Shown here: one piece after another, positions 22,913 to 34,436 of the stretch | How the letters are laid out: every line of letters starts with the position of its first letter | How positions within the stretch are numbered: position 1 is the first letter of the stretch | Assembly: GCA_900618425.1 (NCBI GenBank) | Contig: UZAN01039948.1 | Location: forward strand, 32,213 to 96,212 | Direction of reading: 5' to 3' | Length of the DNA stretch: 64,000 bases | Source: Echinostoma caproni | Taxonomy: Eukaryota > Platyhelminthes > Trematoda > Plagiorchiida > Echinostomatidae | Program-made: the position numbers and the translations under genes | Notes under the pieces: generated by a model | What the model was told of the DNA's origin: nothing | The model's input: only the letters and a program-made list of their open reading frames with translations | Databases searched by the model: none

Positions 22913-24403
22913 CTCAGCGTAAGAGGAAAGCCTGAGAAGCCTTGTTTTGATCAAACGCCCGGTAGTTGTGTGATTATATGTTTGCGTTCCATCCCGAATT
23001 TCCTCAGTTCAATAATTTGTCGGATAGACGAATGCACGACGTGGTTAAAACCAAATCAGACCGAAACAACAGTACAACGCCTTCTGGCTTTCAAGTTCAA
23101 GCTATCAAATACACCCGTTGTACCTAGCAGAATAGCTACCCAAAGCCGAAAAACGGAGGCTACCTCTTATTTTAGTATGAATATTTTTTGGCTTAACGTG
23201 ACAGTGAGTAGTTGCGTGGGTTTCACAGTTTCTTCAGAAAGCTTTACGTCAGTAATATTATGAATTTAAAGGTTTTGCAATGATAAGGAAAACGGCATTG
23301 GGGTGTTTAAGTTGTACATTTTGATCAAGTTATGTGTTTACTTTATATACACTGTTGAAAGGTATTTTCTTTTCTACAGTTAGTGTTCCAATGTAACTTC
23401 AACAGCACATACGAGTAAAAATGTTTAATCCTAGGAACATTCAAGCAATTGTACTACTAATTTTGGCCTTGGCTTTAGAAAAAAGATGTCCAGCAAGAAC
23501 TTGGTTTTCTTCATCAAAACTTGCAACAGATTATGAGCCCCAATAAGACTTTTGAATGATACTTTTATCAGTAACGCAAACATCAATGTGGGATATGAAC
23601 ATTTTGATTTATGTAATTGTCACTACCTACATATAGCCAATGATGTATGTTGTTTCATTTGACACAAAGAATGTAAACTAATTGAATATACGTTTCTTTG
23701 TGTTTCACTCACCCCAAGCATCATTTGTTAAAATACACCGCTTAGAAATTCTGCTCAACGTCACTGAAAAGAAAATGAATCAGGCCTAGTTGAAATGAGT
23801 GGCGTTTAATTGTATCAAGTTAAACGCATCACCAAACATTTGTTCTTTCTACGCGAAAAATCAAACTGCTTTTTTCGGACTTCGCGGTCACCTTTTTGCC
23901 CGTGAGGTAATTACACCGCATACACTAATTGACGGATTTGTATCACGTGACACTCAAATTGGCTCTTAGGTTTGATCACCCCAATCATAAAACACAACCG
24001 TAAAGCACAAAAAGGAAAAGATTATTCGGCGGATTTTTAACTTGCTAAATGTTTGAGATGTATGCTTGAGTTATCCATTTATATTTTTCTAATGTCTGTT
24101 ACAACAGTTCCAAACTCTAACTGAAGGAGTAGTTTACGTTCCACATAAAGATTACAGACCTTCTCTGGCAAAACACAAATACAAACGGGTTATTTGGACA
24201 GACAAAATGTGCACTGGAAAACGATCTATTTCAACGTCTCTGTGTAAAACTTCAAAACAAAAGCTGATATACAAAATGAACACAGTGAAAAATTACAATC
24301 AACCCTTAGCAGCTAGTGAAACACGTAAAATACTAACGTTGAAAATCGTCTGTGCAGAGAAGTAAGTGTTTTTCTGCTTACGTCGCTGTGGCAACGTGCT
24401 TAC
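22913..24403. other. Non-coding stretch
   Basis: Presumed intron or upstream DNA of the PDZRN-like gene. The plus-strand ORF at 22970-23263 has no splice support. No PDZ or RING exon seen. Confidence 0.4.
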
Positions 24404-24492
24404 AAAGTTCTGTTTCAAAGTAGACGAATATAAAAATTTGTCTACAGTGATATTTATTTCATGTTGAATCTCCAGACATTCACGTTTACGTC
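24404..24492 (-). CDS. Short internal exon candidate
   Basis: On the minus strand CATATCTAACAG|GA opens and CTTT|GTAAGC closes 89 bases, encoding RKRECLEIQHEINITVDKFL then YSSTLKQNF. Its two leading bases complete a Gly codon with the single G left by the exon at 25340-25431, so the two are phase-compatible. It ends in phase 0, whereas the next PDZRN-like exon at 22912 needs one base, so direct joining to that gene is not supported. Confidence 0.4.
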
Positions 24493-24619
24493 CTGTTAGA
24501 TATGTACAATATTGTTTCAATTTTTTCTCTTTTCTCTCTCTAACACAACTCAATTTAAGTATCGTTTATGACTCAAATAAAAATTATGCTGTTTGGGAAA
24601 TGTGCTGCCCATTTCATCA

Positions 24620-24985
24620 AGTAGGTTGTCACGGCGATCTATATTTTCCGATACAGGAAGTGGATTGAAAATGTCAATGGCGGTCAAAGTAAGACCTGAC
24701 ATGAGAAAATGAAAACCTCAACCGTGACACTGAGTCGTATAGGTTCCGTTAGGCTACCTGGATGTGGACTCCGAGACCATTGTAACCAGTGTTTAGATAC
24801 GCTAGGTGGTTGAGTGTCACAAACAGAGACACTAGTGCATCTAATCAACATTATTACACCCACAGTCTAACCTCATTTTGAACCTGATCTCAATAGTCCA
24901 ATCGTCAGTATGGTTATTTATTCAAATAGGCAGCCTAAAGAGAGTAACCCAAACTGGCGCACGAAAGTGCATGATTAAAGGTTCG
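24620..24985 (+). mobile_element. RTE-like retrotransposon, 3'-end remnant
   Basis: Nucleotide-level relative of 1960-2360. The GGTTGTCACGG segment, the 'GTTAGGCTACCTGG.TG.GGACTCC' segment (the LPGWGP codons) and the 3' UTR with CTGGCGCACGAAAGTGCAT are recognisable, but stops are frequent, so this copy is older. The UTR ends near 24985. Confidence 0.7.
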
Positions 24986-25339
24986 GAAAACTGAAAACGT
25001 AAACTTTGTATAAACACTGAGGAGTGAGAAAGCCTTCAGTTATTCGTAACCCAACCAATATACACAAATGTACCGGCATAATTATGAATTACTAGAAACG
25101 AATTGGGTGGCAGTTCTTCGCTCATTTGCACAGAGCACTGTCAAATATCCACGTCGGCCCGAATTTCAGAGAACATGGTTTGCTTCCATAACATTGAGTT
25201 AAAAACTAACGGTTTTCCCTTAAAAATGCGTGTTCCGGCCTGTAAATAGAACGGCCGAAATTAAAGGCGACCATATGAGTGCGGTTATAAATATGAAACG
25301 TACAAACATGAAAATTAGCACTTGTATACAGGAACTCAC

Positions 25340-25431
25340 CTGAGATAATTTCACAATTACCGGTCACCGTGATGTTAAATAAATCACCCAGTGCGAGCAA
25401 CATATTCGGATCACAAGCAAGCAAATTATTG
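25340..25431 (-). CDS. Exon candidate with consensus donor
   Basis: The minus strand has an excellent donor, ATCTCAG|GTGAGT, after 25340. The open frame before it reads LACDPNMLLALGDLFNITVT then GNCEIIS. The acceptor (TTGAAAG|C) is weak. One base is left over at the end and fits the two bases that open the exon at 24492. Two cysteines and an N-x-T site suit an extracellular segment. No family recognised. Confidence 0.4.
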
Positions 25432-26276
25432 CTTTCAATTCAGTTTCTCCACGTAATTCATGATGTTTTTCACATAAGTTAAATCATTCCTGTCATCCTT
25501 TGTCAATATCAGTTTACTTAAATTCGGCTTGACTTGCATTATTAAGAACCGCATGGATACAGGATCATGTGCAGAAAAATGGCATTCTCCTGAATGAAGT
25601 TAAATTATGTTTATACTGAATACTTCCTTCAATGGAGAAATGAGAGAAACTCAACGACTTTCATGCTAACTATGGTGAGAACATGCATCATGCTATCAGA
25701 CCGAAATCGAGGACAAACCGAATTTATAGGAAATTCGTCTTGTGGATCGATTTATCTTTATCATCTTGATATTTAATGAGAATATTTAGTTCAGCACCAA
25801 CCAAACTAGGTGAGAACCCATCGATAGTATCTAAAATTCTCATAGTTATTAAATGCACATTCCGAAAATATTCCGAATCATTTCGAATACTTTTTTCAAG
25901 ACAGATTTACTGTTGGATTTATTAAATATTTAAAAGTAAATAGTACATGGTTAAGCAATGTTTGATGTAAATCTTTCATTGGAGGTGTACGTGTGCTCTT
26001 TTAATGATTATATCGACCAACCAGGGCAAAGGGCACATGAAGCAGTAATCAAAGTTAAGGATACTAACTACTCCGTTATAGATTAATGTAGTGCTGTGAT
26101 TGGTAAAGCAAGGTTTTGAACAACTTTTGGAGTAATACATTTGTGATTATTTATCCGTGGTTGCCCACAGTGACTTGAATTCCACGATCTTCATTCAGTT
26201 CTCTATCCTTTGGTAAAACGCGTTGAGCAAATTTGCAATATATCCCGTAGGAATACACTTTCAGTGATACTAACAT
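25432..26276. other. Non-coding stretch
   Basis: Nothing recognised; the short plus-strand ORF at 25594-25776 lacks support. Confidence 0.4.
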
Positions 26277-26603
26277 TTAGTGATTGATATGAAAAATTGA
26301 AACGTTGTGTTGATCAGAAACTGGTTTGAACTTCTCCAATAGTTGCCTCTCTGCCAACCGATCTCCGAGCTGGAAATTGTGTAATGAACCGTAAGAGAGA
26401 CACCGACCAAAGTCATTTATTGCCGTACCGGGTTGCTGACGCCACCGGTAAAGGCGCCCTTTGTAGTCGGCTTTGTGAATTTTATTAGATAACGATTGCT
26501 TTCCGTCAACTGATGGTTTAACAGTCACTGATATAAATGGTATCGACTCGGACATGACAGCGACCGCCATCAAAGTGGTGGAAATGTGTTGAAGACTAAT
26601 CAT
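26277..26603 (-). CDS. Possible single-exon small secreted protein
   Basis: The start is the second in-frame ATG (CAAAATG context) at 26603; an upstream ATG at 26627 would add eight residues. The 108-residue product begins MISLQHISTTLMAVAVMSES, which resembles a signal peptide with a hydrophobic core STTLMAVAVM, followed by a polar chain containing DYKGRLYRW, INDFGR and LGDRLAERQLLEKF. No internal splice donor is evident. FGR could be an amidation-type cleavage site, but dibasic sites are lacking, so a neuropeptide role is only a guess. A TATATAA-like element lies about 85 bp upstream. No polyadenylation signal seen. Confidence 0.35.
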   Translation of the reverse strand: MISLQHISTTLMAVAVMSESIPFISVTVKPSVDGKQSLSNKIHKADYKGRLYRWRQQPGTAINDFGRCLSYGSLHNFQLGDRLAERQLLEKFKPVSDQHNVSIFHINH

Positions 26604-26686
26604 TTTGAATGATGTAGGATGAAACAAGCATCGCTTGATTATTTGAGTATCTCGTTCTTAATTTAACTACTGTATTTGCACTGCGG

Positions 26687-26694
26687 TTATATAC
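26687..26694 (-). promoter_or_regulatory. TATA-like box upstream of the 26603 ORF
   Basis: Minus-strand TATATAAC lies about 85 bp upstream of the chosen ATG, a plausible distance for a TATA box with a short 5' UTR. In AT-rich DNA such matches are common. Confidence 0.25.
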
Positions 26695-26817
26695 ATATAG
26701 CTCAAAATGTAAATTCAGCTGACGCGTTATAACTGTTTTATAGGGTTTGCATTTTGCATTGCCCTCTGAAACGTTTAGTCATTGTCAATAGTCATTTTCT
26801 ACTTTACATCATGAATA

Positions 26818-27475
26818 TTGCGTAACATTATAGGTTTAGTTCGACTGTCAATGAACTTGTCAAATTATGCGCGCTTAAAAGTCTGCATCAACCAAATCTT
26901 AGTAACGATGCATTATAATTGCCTACTCAAGCTTAGGATGGATTTATTTTACATTTCAATAGTAGGATATTTTAGAATTCTTTTAATGCAGCAAGGAGAT
27001 CTTATTTAACTGAAACAAGCAGCAACTTATTGTGAAATATCGCCGGGGATTTTTGAGTAGTTACCTTCATTCAATGATTAATTTCTTTATTTTCAAGCAT
27101 CTTGACGCTTGTGATGCATTCATTGACAGGATAACGCATGATCAAGAGGAATTTCTGCACCAAGATATCGCGAAAGCCCTGTCAGTTCCCCGGAAATGCT
27201 TCAAATATCAGTTCCTTCCTGCGCGGACTTCCACATATCGAAACAGTGTAATTCCTTACCTAGCTCGTTTACTAGTAAATCATCAGCATATCCTCATCCA
27301 CCACATGGAAAAACTCTTGCCCTATTTTTTTCTCTCATTTATTAAAATGCAGAATTTCTTATACTGTATTTTTTGTTTACAGTTATTTTACCTATAAACT
27401 GTAAAACTCGTAAACTGCTGAAAATTCACCTTTTGGGTGCATAAAGCTTTTCTTGACTTTGACTTGACTTGATCC
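26818..27475 (+). mobile_element. CR1-like retrotransposon, reverse transcriptase C-terminus and 3' tail
   Basis: The clear part is FKHLDACDAFIDRITHDQ, then CFKYQFLPARTSTYRNSVIP and YLARLLVNHQHILIHHM, the end of a fluke CR1-type ORF ('.SRT..YRNS.IPYLARIL'). Upstream, 26860-27030, decayed pieces such as KVCINQILVTM probably belong to the same ORF with stops. The 3' end is CTGCTGAAAATTCACCTTTTGGGTGCATAAAGC-like sequence (in two stretches) and finishes with TTGACTTTGACTTGACTTGA, a short simple repeat of the kind expected at a CR1 terminus. The same tail occurs at 3199-3262 and, reversed, at 4492-4560. Confidence 0.8.
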
Positions 27476-28152
27476 ATTGATGGAGGAAACCTGATTTATG
27501 AAATTCATTGACATTCACAAATAACACTAAACGTGATCCATATTTTTTGAATCACACAGTTTAGAAGGTGCTTAGTAAGATGCAACTGTTTCGTTTCAGA
27601 ATACATACCGAAATTCTCTTGTTGACTAGGTATTTTTTAATTGAATTAATGCTCCATATTTAGTTCAGTCAGATGCAAGGTAACCCGGTTGCGTTTCATT
27701 TAGTTCATTACGAGTGATGCGCAAATATTTCGCATAAAACAATATCATCGATAGGACTAATGAGAAAATGTTACATTCCGAAAACGTTTCTTGCAAGAAA
27801 TAAAATTTGTGTTCTTTTCCGAAATAATAGATTTTCATTTAAATAATCGCGCAGAGATTGACACAAGAAAAAAAATTTCAGTTTTAGCGAGCTGAATAAA
27901 TATAGAAGTAGTATTGAATGCCATATCAACCATTCGACAGATATATTTGGAGATTAGTTTGAAGTAGCAATCTTGTTTTCTTTTGTAATTTAAATATGTT
28001 GACCTCTAAGACAACCAAATCTATCTTGGAAAATAAAAAACGATACGCATTCAAAACTTTGCTTGTAACTCAAATTCGAGAAGAGTGATAAAGAAATCCT
28101 ACAATAGGCCAGAAAAACATTCGTTGATTTCTGTCTGCTGCTGTTTATGCAG
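27476..28152. other. Non-coding stretch
   Basis: Nothing recognised until the strong polypyrimidine tract at 28125-28152. Confidence 0.4.
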
Positions 28153-28425
28153 AATTATTCAGAAACCAACTGCCAAAACATTGGTTTAGATTTGCAATCG
28201 GACTGCAGAGTTAGCATTTGTTTCGAATCTCTGTTCGTTCCACTTGAATGCAGTGAATGGCACGAATCTCAAAACATAGTTGGATTGGAATGCAACTGGA
28301 TAAAGTTTATGTCAAAATACAAACGATCAACAACTTCAGGTTCAACAGCTTGCCTTCGGTTGCAACCGGTCAACTGTGGCCATAGATGCGCATATGAGTT
28401 GACCTACTCCGTCGTAATTACATGA
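28153..28425 (+). CDS. Cysteine-rich exon candidate, extracellular-type
   Basis: A strong acceptor (CTGTCTGCTGCTGTTTATGCAG|AAT) opens a phase-0 frame of 90 codons to TGA at 28425. It holds eight cysteines: NCQNIGLDLQSDCRVSICF, then LECSEWHESQ, GLECNWIKF, TACLRLQPVNCGHRCAYEL. Even cysteine number and short spacing suggest a disulphide-bonded extracellular module. An alternative GTAATT donor would end the exon at 28415. I cannot name the fold. No AATAAA follows before the N gap at 28529. Confidence 0.45.
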   Translation, partial: NYSETNCQNIGLDLQSDCRVSICFESLFVPLECSEWHESQNIVGLECNWIKFMSKYKRSTTSGSTACLRLQPVNCGHRCAYELTYSVVIT

Positions 28426-30326
28426 GTTATCTTGGCGATATTTCCCCAGATTTTAGGGATAGCCTAGAATTCCAACATTTTACCTTTTCTCAATGACTTA
28501 TTTACTTCGGCAAACGTTCATTTTTGTTNNNNNNNNNGCATAAGTGTAAGGCTTTTCCATTTATACTTGATTCGCAGAAGTAATAACTGGAATTCTCTCA
28601 AATTCAGTTATTAGTCAGGTGATGAGGGAACCCCCTTGCATTTTCCTTATACTTAGTCTCCACAAACACAAACACTGATATCAACTTTCTGTAACGAGAC
28701 ACGAATATGTATCTTTGATTTTATTGATTACATTATGTTATATTATTATTCTGTACATATATATATTCTGTATAGTACCAAACGAAGCATTACTCATTAT
28801 GGGCTCTGTTATTTGAAATCCGTCTCGGTTGTCTTGATGGAGTCTGTCAAGAACCGGATATTTCTTTTTGTTCCTCTGAATTTCACTACGTTCATCCTAT
28901 CCTAAAAACAGTGCATTGAGTGAACAGCTCTAGATTCCGAAAGACGTTCATTAAGGTTACCACTCAAAGCTTTATTTCCTCAATATATCCGGTTGGGGAT
29001 ACATAAAAATAAGTGAAATTAACAGGACAAATGTTCCTCCAATCACACGACTACCATAACTGTTCTTGCCGCTCGTCACGGTGCACATTCAATACTTCCT
29101 CGTCAGGTGTTCTATATTTTGGTACCAAAAAAGTACATTTACTGCATTAAATATCATTTTCAACGCAAGGTGTATTTTCTGGAAAACGATTATGTCTATC
29201 AGTTCATTTATGATTCATTAGTACGGTTAAATGGTTTTTACATACCTTCCAAACTTGATCACTCTATATTCCTTTATGCAGTTTATCATATTGTAATTTA
29301 CGAAATATGCCTTTCTGGATAGTATTTATTATTAGCCACGTAATCACGTTTCGAGACCAAAACCTCCTGATTTAACTTATCATAAAAAATTGTGTTTCTT
29401 TGTGAGTACACTTTATTCCATCAAAAAACGTCGTTTGGTAAATCCGCGCCATTAGTTTCTTAGGCAAATGTGTTGATAGACACTAGCCATGAGAATCCTA
29501 ATGGGAATACTCTTCCATACCAAAAGGAGACGCCAGTGACATAACTCCACTGGTTCAATTTTGGAATAGTTGCAAAATATCTGACACATCCGCTATGTTA
29601 TGAAATACTGTTTTCCATGTTCAAGATCAATTTGTCCCCAAAACCAAACATTTCTCTCTGTCTTTCTTTCTGCCTTTCCAGAATGCAGTAAGGGCAATCA
29701 TCTTTGAATGAATTGACTGCAAAATAACACTTGGACCCTTTTCATCCAAAGAACCATGTTTTAAAGATTTCATGTCAGAAGACTGAAGTCGTACTCATTT
29801 GGTAGCAAAACTACCTGAGCTGAAATATTATAAACTTTCGGAAAAGTGTTTTTTAGTAAACAAATGGTATACTTCAAACACTCCTCATGCTCATCATCCC
29901 GCTAACTGTGAGAGTTACCTTGAACGGAAGCATGTGATTTCGGTCTCTTGTGTCTCTCGTTCGAAAGGAATAAGGACCTTGACATGGTTCACAGTTCATG
30001 ACAACCCATTAGGATTGCTGACTCAAACCTTTTCGCTACCTATTAGTGTAATAATTGAATAAAAACCTTACTTCAGATGCATTTATTCTCCAATAATTTG
30101 CGTCGAATTATCCTAACTTCTTGATGTCGGTCTGTATCAAAGTCCGTAACTTAGATGCATTTAACATATTGTGACGAAATATGTGATAGCTAATATCCTC
30201 CTCCACTATGCGTTTTGATTGCAACTAAATTCACACTCGCTTTGCTAACAATGTATTCCACTCGGTATGCCCCAAAACGTGATCGAAATACAATTCGCTT
30301 ATAAAGCCTATTGACATGGAACTCAC
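28426..30326. other. Non-coding stretch with a 9-N gap
   Basis: Positions 28529-28537 are N. An AT dinucleotide run lies near 28756-28770. ORFs at 29107-29322 and 29799-30062 lack splice support; the latter's stop overlaps an AATAAA. Confidence 0.4.
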
Positions 30327-30489
30327 TCGAGAATCAGGAGGGGTTATTTCTCCATTGAGTTCGTCCAAATTCTTCATTCGCATTCTGGTATAGTCCACGT
30401 CAGGTAACTTTCCATCAACAGCCCCCGCGGTATGACGCGTTAAAGTGCGGAGGTCTCTCGGTTCCATCGTATGAATAAGAAGCATATGA
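30327..30489 (-). CDS. Internal exon candidate, 54 codons
   Basis: On the minus strand a good acceptor (GTTTCCACATTTTCCAG|T) and a consensus donor (TCTCGA|GTGAGT) enclose 163 bases, open throughout: HMLLIHTMEPRDLRTLTRHT, AGAVDGKLPDVDYTRMRMKN, LDELNGEITPPDSR. The composition is charged, soluble and clearly protein-like. It begins with one base of a split codon and ends in phase 0. Both splice sites and the composition make it one of the better exon calls. No family recognised. Confidence 0.5.
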
Positions 30490-31945
30490 CTGGAAAATGT
30501 GGAAACTGATATAAGTGGTATACATAATTCAAAACTGGAGCGCTGATATATGAGAACATGGTTCGAAGCAGACCATTGGTTCAAAATTGGACCAATCACA
30601 GCAAAGGAGTTCATTTGTATTAGCCTGATGACAAATTAGGGTGAACAGCTAATTGATTTACGCCACAGTGATTTGGTATTTCAATCAGAAGTGTATATCT
30701 TGATAAAATTAATATCAAAGTGATACTTCAATTCCATAGTTTCGACAAAATCTCCCTGGGCTTTCAAATGATCGAACAGTTTTCGGGTTATTTTCGAATC
30801 TGTTAGTCATTTACTACGTAACCCAAGGAGAAATTAGAAAAATTACTATACTTGATCCATAATCGTTAAACGAGATTAAAATGTGTTTTGAAATAACGTA
30901 TGTTGTGTGCGGTTCTCCATGTAAAATGAACGAGCTGTATGCGACAACCGAACTAAACGGCACGTATTTTGCGGATGTATTGTAGGAATGATCTAAAAAG
31001 AGTTCAACTGCATTTGCCTCACACGCTTCATAGTATTTTTATTATCACTTGTGCATAATGTTTCTACACACCTGTACATGATTTCTAAATAAATCATCCT
31101 TGATTTTGCGTATTCTGTTTAGGAATGAATCACTAAACGAAAAGACGTTTTGAGTACAAAACGATCGGTCATGAGAACTCATTACAAAGTGTATCAGGCT
31201 ACAGGTGAGAAACCATACTTAACAGACCAAATAACATTACCATGGTAATAATTGTCGAAGCAGAAATGCTCCCGCTTGAAAATTCATACCCTACTTATTA
31301 GATGATGAAAAAGAGAGCTGTTAAAATAGTCCTCTTTAACCAACGAATTGTGCTGAGTTGATCAGAATTAGACGGGCTGGATTTTTATAATTTTGTGTGA
31401 ATTTTCGTCTGGGGTCGTAAAAACCGTTGATTGGTAACAATAATTTATGTGTTATCTGGGCTGAATTTTACACACCAGGATCTACGATACTGTGCCTCAC
31501 CTTTCAGATTCGCTTCAAAAAATTCAATGGTTCATAAAATATGCGACTTTCAAGAAACGGTTATTTTTTCACAACACCTTTTAGTTTAGAAAACAGTTGC
31601 AGAAAATGCCTTTTTTAAGTTGACTGTTTCCTGTCCTCCGAGCCTCTAATGTTATTTATATGACAATCCGAACCAAAGGCTTGGTTGAAATATAAACTTA
31701 CTCGACATTGCAGTATTTTATAAGATATTGAACACAGAATGAACCGTTTAACACTGGGCAGTGACATTCAAGCTTCAGTAGGTTGAAAATTTGCATTTTT
31801 CAATTTCACTGATTTCTTTCAATCAGTCTTATCATTCGGGAGTCCTGTAAATGATCGTTTGATTCACTACATTTGTCTTACCATGCATTTAATTCCATGG
31901 AAATACTAGAATGGGTTGGTTGTTTGTGCGCAATAAATTTCTCAC
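30490..31945. other. Non-coding stretch
   Basis: I see nothing supportable here. Confidence 0.4.
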
Positions 31946-31998
31946 AGGTTGTGGAGTATTATTTCGATCATCGGAACCGATCGTCAGGCATGGATTCA
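31946..31998 (-). CDS. Short exon candidate
   Basis: A long pyrimidine tract on the minus strand (TCGTTTCCTTTTCTTATTTT region) leads to AAG|TG. A donor CCT|GTGAGA closes 53 bases encoding NPCLTIGSDDRNNTPQP. It is small and single-cysteine, and its phase does not join directly to the exon at 30489. The plus strand is also open here. Confidence 0.25.
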
Positions 31999-32375
31999 CT
32001 TCAAATTGAAAAATAAGAAAAGGAAACGAGCAAGACTGTACGTTTGTATGACCACCAGAGGAATGGAAAAATGCATCAATCTTTTGTTGACGAGGAAATT
32101 GTTGCCGAATATATCTTTTGTGCTTCCAGGCATTAAATTCTGAAATGATTATAAGCACTGAACCATAAAGATGTCATGTGTATTGCTTCTCGCGCGCTCT
32201 GTTTTCATATTTCATTCAAAGTTATTTGATTTTTCTGAATGATTGAAGCGAATAGTTTTTCGAATGTCACCTGAATCAGGTATTCTTCTGTTACCTGTTT
32301 CGAAAACGATGAATATTTATTTAAGCTTCAAGTACGGTGTACTGAATTCACCCATCAAACGTTTGTCAGAAGTAC

Positions 32376-32493
32376 GGTTAAATATTCATAGGAAATGACA
32401 ACTGTTTCATGAGCGACAAGCGTGACAGTATCCCTAAATAATTGAAGCATATCCCCGGAAATAACCATATTAAGGTCCATAGTAAGTCGGAAT
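32376..32493 (-). CDS. Short exon candidate
   Basis: The minus-strand acceptor ATGTATTGTTAG|A and donor TTAACC|GTACTT bound 118 open bases: FRLTMDLNMVISGDMLQLFR, DTVTLVAHETVVISYEYLT. The amphipathic, beta-rich composition is protein-like. The donor is weak. No family recognised. Confidence 0.25.
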
Positions 32494-34078
32494 CTAACAA
32501 TACATATTTCCGAAAAACAGGTAATGTTTAAGAACATTGGTCATCTTATGGTTGTGTTGCTAAATACAATTTTGTGGGCGAATCCTAAATTGTTTATTGC
32601 ATCCATCTCACTGTTGTTCTTTGCCCTTGAGGTAGTCCTTAGTTTATTCTTCCTGTCAAACGCGAGTCCAACACACAACACAAGTTCACCAAACATGCTG
32701 ACCCTTGTTTAGGCACATATTTAGCAATATCCAGTTTTCTTTTCATGCGGTGTCACTAACAATATGCATTTATTTACAAAGCACGTGGTGTACTGACCAC
32801 AAATCAATTGGTACCTTAATTTTAAGTTCCGCAGCATGTTTTTGTCTTATTTTTGTTCATCATAACATCTTTGCAGTGATCACTGTCCAACCTTTTGGCT
32901 GACACCGATTACTATGTTCGAAAACGAGGTGAAAGCGATGAGGCAAAAATTATAAACACACTTAGTGACAAGTTGTTTCCTTACTACGTTCATTAGAGAT
33001 AGGCTGTCTGAACTTGATTTTCAAGTTTGTTGTTTGTTTCTAAAAATCAATGTCTCCACTCCACTCTCCCGCCACCCCACCCACCACATACACACAAAAT
33101 TCGATCGCTACAAATTATGCAAATTCTCGAGGGGACGAAGTGTCGTTTAGGACGAACAGGTAGACTGGCCGATTCAAATCTAACTGCGAAGGTGATTTGC
33201 ATTTGTTTGCAGTAGTGTTGTCGTTTCTTCCCTTCCGGATGCCAGCGAAATACTTAACTGTCTGTGAAGTGAAGTGATCAAATAAGAATATGATTTTATT
33301 ACCAACAAGATACATTTTTCCACCTGAATGTTGACAAGACTACGTTACACCAAAATCGTTCAATTTACGCCGACCCAGCTTTGCACTAATTCAGTAAAAT
33401 GGTACTTGAACCGTGCACCACTCAAAGCGTGACGTATATGAGAGTGGGAATGAGAGTAAAGTGGTTTTATCCAAATTTTACCGTGTTGTTGACATATTAG
33501 AGTCAATCCATTTTAAACCGTTCAAAAGGGAATTTGAGCTGTGTGCGGACGATTTTAAGGATCGGGAATATATGTAATTCCGTTTGCCTTAACTACACAA
33601 GTCTATTCAACATTGGTGCATTTACTTGAGTCTCCAGACAGAGCACGCCTGAGGAAGTGAACGGTAACAATGTTGTCGCTGGCGATAGTGTTCAATAAAG
33701 AATGTGCGGAAAAGAGCTGGTTTCTTGCCATTTTAGTAATTGGTTTGCTGGCGTATAGTGGGCACAGATAATCCAAAATAAGTCGCTTGCGGTTATTGCA
33801 AAATGGGGTGCGAGAGCGATATCAGACTATTTGATTGCATCAGTTCAATATGTCTCGATGATTATTGTTTGTACTCAATCACCTCAAATTCAGACAGTTT
33901 CAGGAAAGCACCACGTAAGTTGCGTCAAACATTCCGTCGAGCAGAATGAGCAGACCCCACATTACAAAAAAGAAACAACCTGAAAACTAGCCAAAAGAAA
34001 CTTCTGTCTCATATTGAAATGAAATAAGGAAAATGTATCATTTTCCCACCTTTTACGTATGCATCAGTTAGTCCGTTT
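32494..34078. other. Non-coding stretch
   Basis: A C-rich run with CA repeats lies at 33068-33097. Hydrophobic ORFs on the plus strand at 32524-32902 have no support. Confidence 0.35.
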
Positions 34079-34084
34079 TTTATT
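34079..34084 (-). promoter_or_regulatory. Polyadenylation-type signal AATAAA
   Basis: AATAAA on the minus strand, about 40 bp beyond the TAG that ends the frame at 34123. Common by chance in AT-rich DNA. Confidence 0.25.
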
Positions 34085-34122
34085 GACGATAGTTTATGTG
34101 ACAAAACTACCAGAAACCAACT

Positions 34123-34436
34123 CTATAAGCTATCATTGAGAATCGTAAGTGGAAACTTTATTCCGTTCTTCAGCTGTTCTTCACCACTTTCTATCTCCAA
34201 AAGTGATCTATCGATTATTGATTCTTTGTTTTGATTTTTAAGATGTGGGATCTTTCTTTTACAGGCCTTTGCTTCAAAATACTCCATTGGTAGGCACAAT
34301 GTCGCAGTATTGGCCGTTGTTTGCATGCAATTGGAATATTTTTGCAGATCTGCCAGTGTTCTGTCATTTTGACGGTATTAAAAATACATTGAACTGTATT
34401 CATATAACAGGCATCTAATGTTAATTCATAGTACAA
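34123..34436 (-). CDS. Possible 3' exon region, two overlapping open frames
   Basis: On the minus strand one frame (34436-34215) reads KMTEHWQICKNIPIACKQRP up to a GTAAAA donor-like site; the other (34326-34123) reads YFEAKACKRKIPHLKNQNKE, then DRSLLEIESGEEQLKN to a TAG, with AATAAA shortly after. Only one can be coding at a time; the second looks like a terminal exon. An acceptor-like ATATGAATACAG precedes the first. No family recognised. Confidence 0.25.

Noticed and set aside
29799..30062. Plus-strand ORF of 87 codons whose stop overlaps AATAAA
   Set aside because: No acceptor or motif; AATAAA is frequent in this AT-rich sequence.
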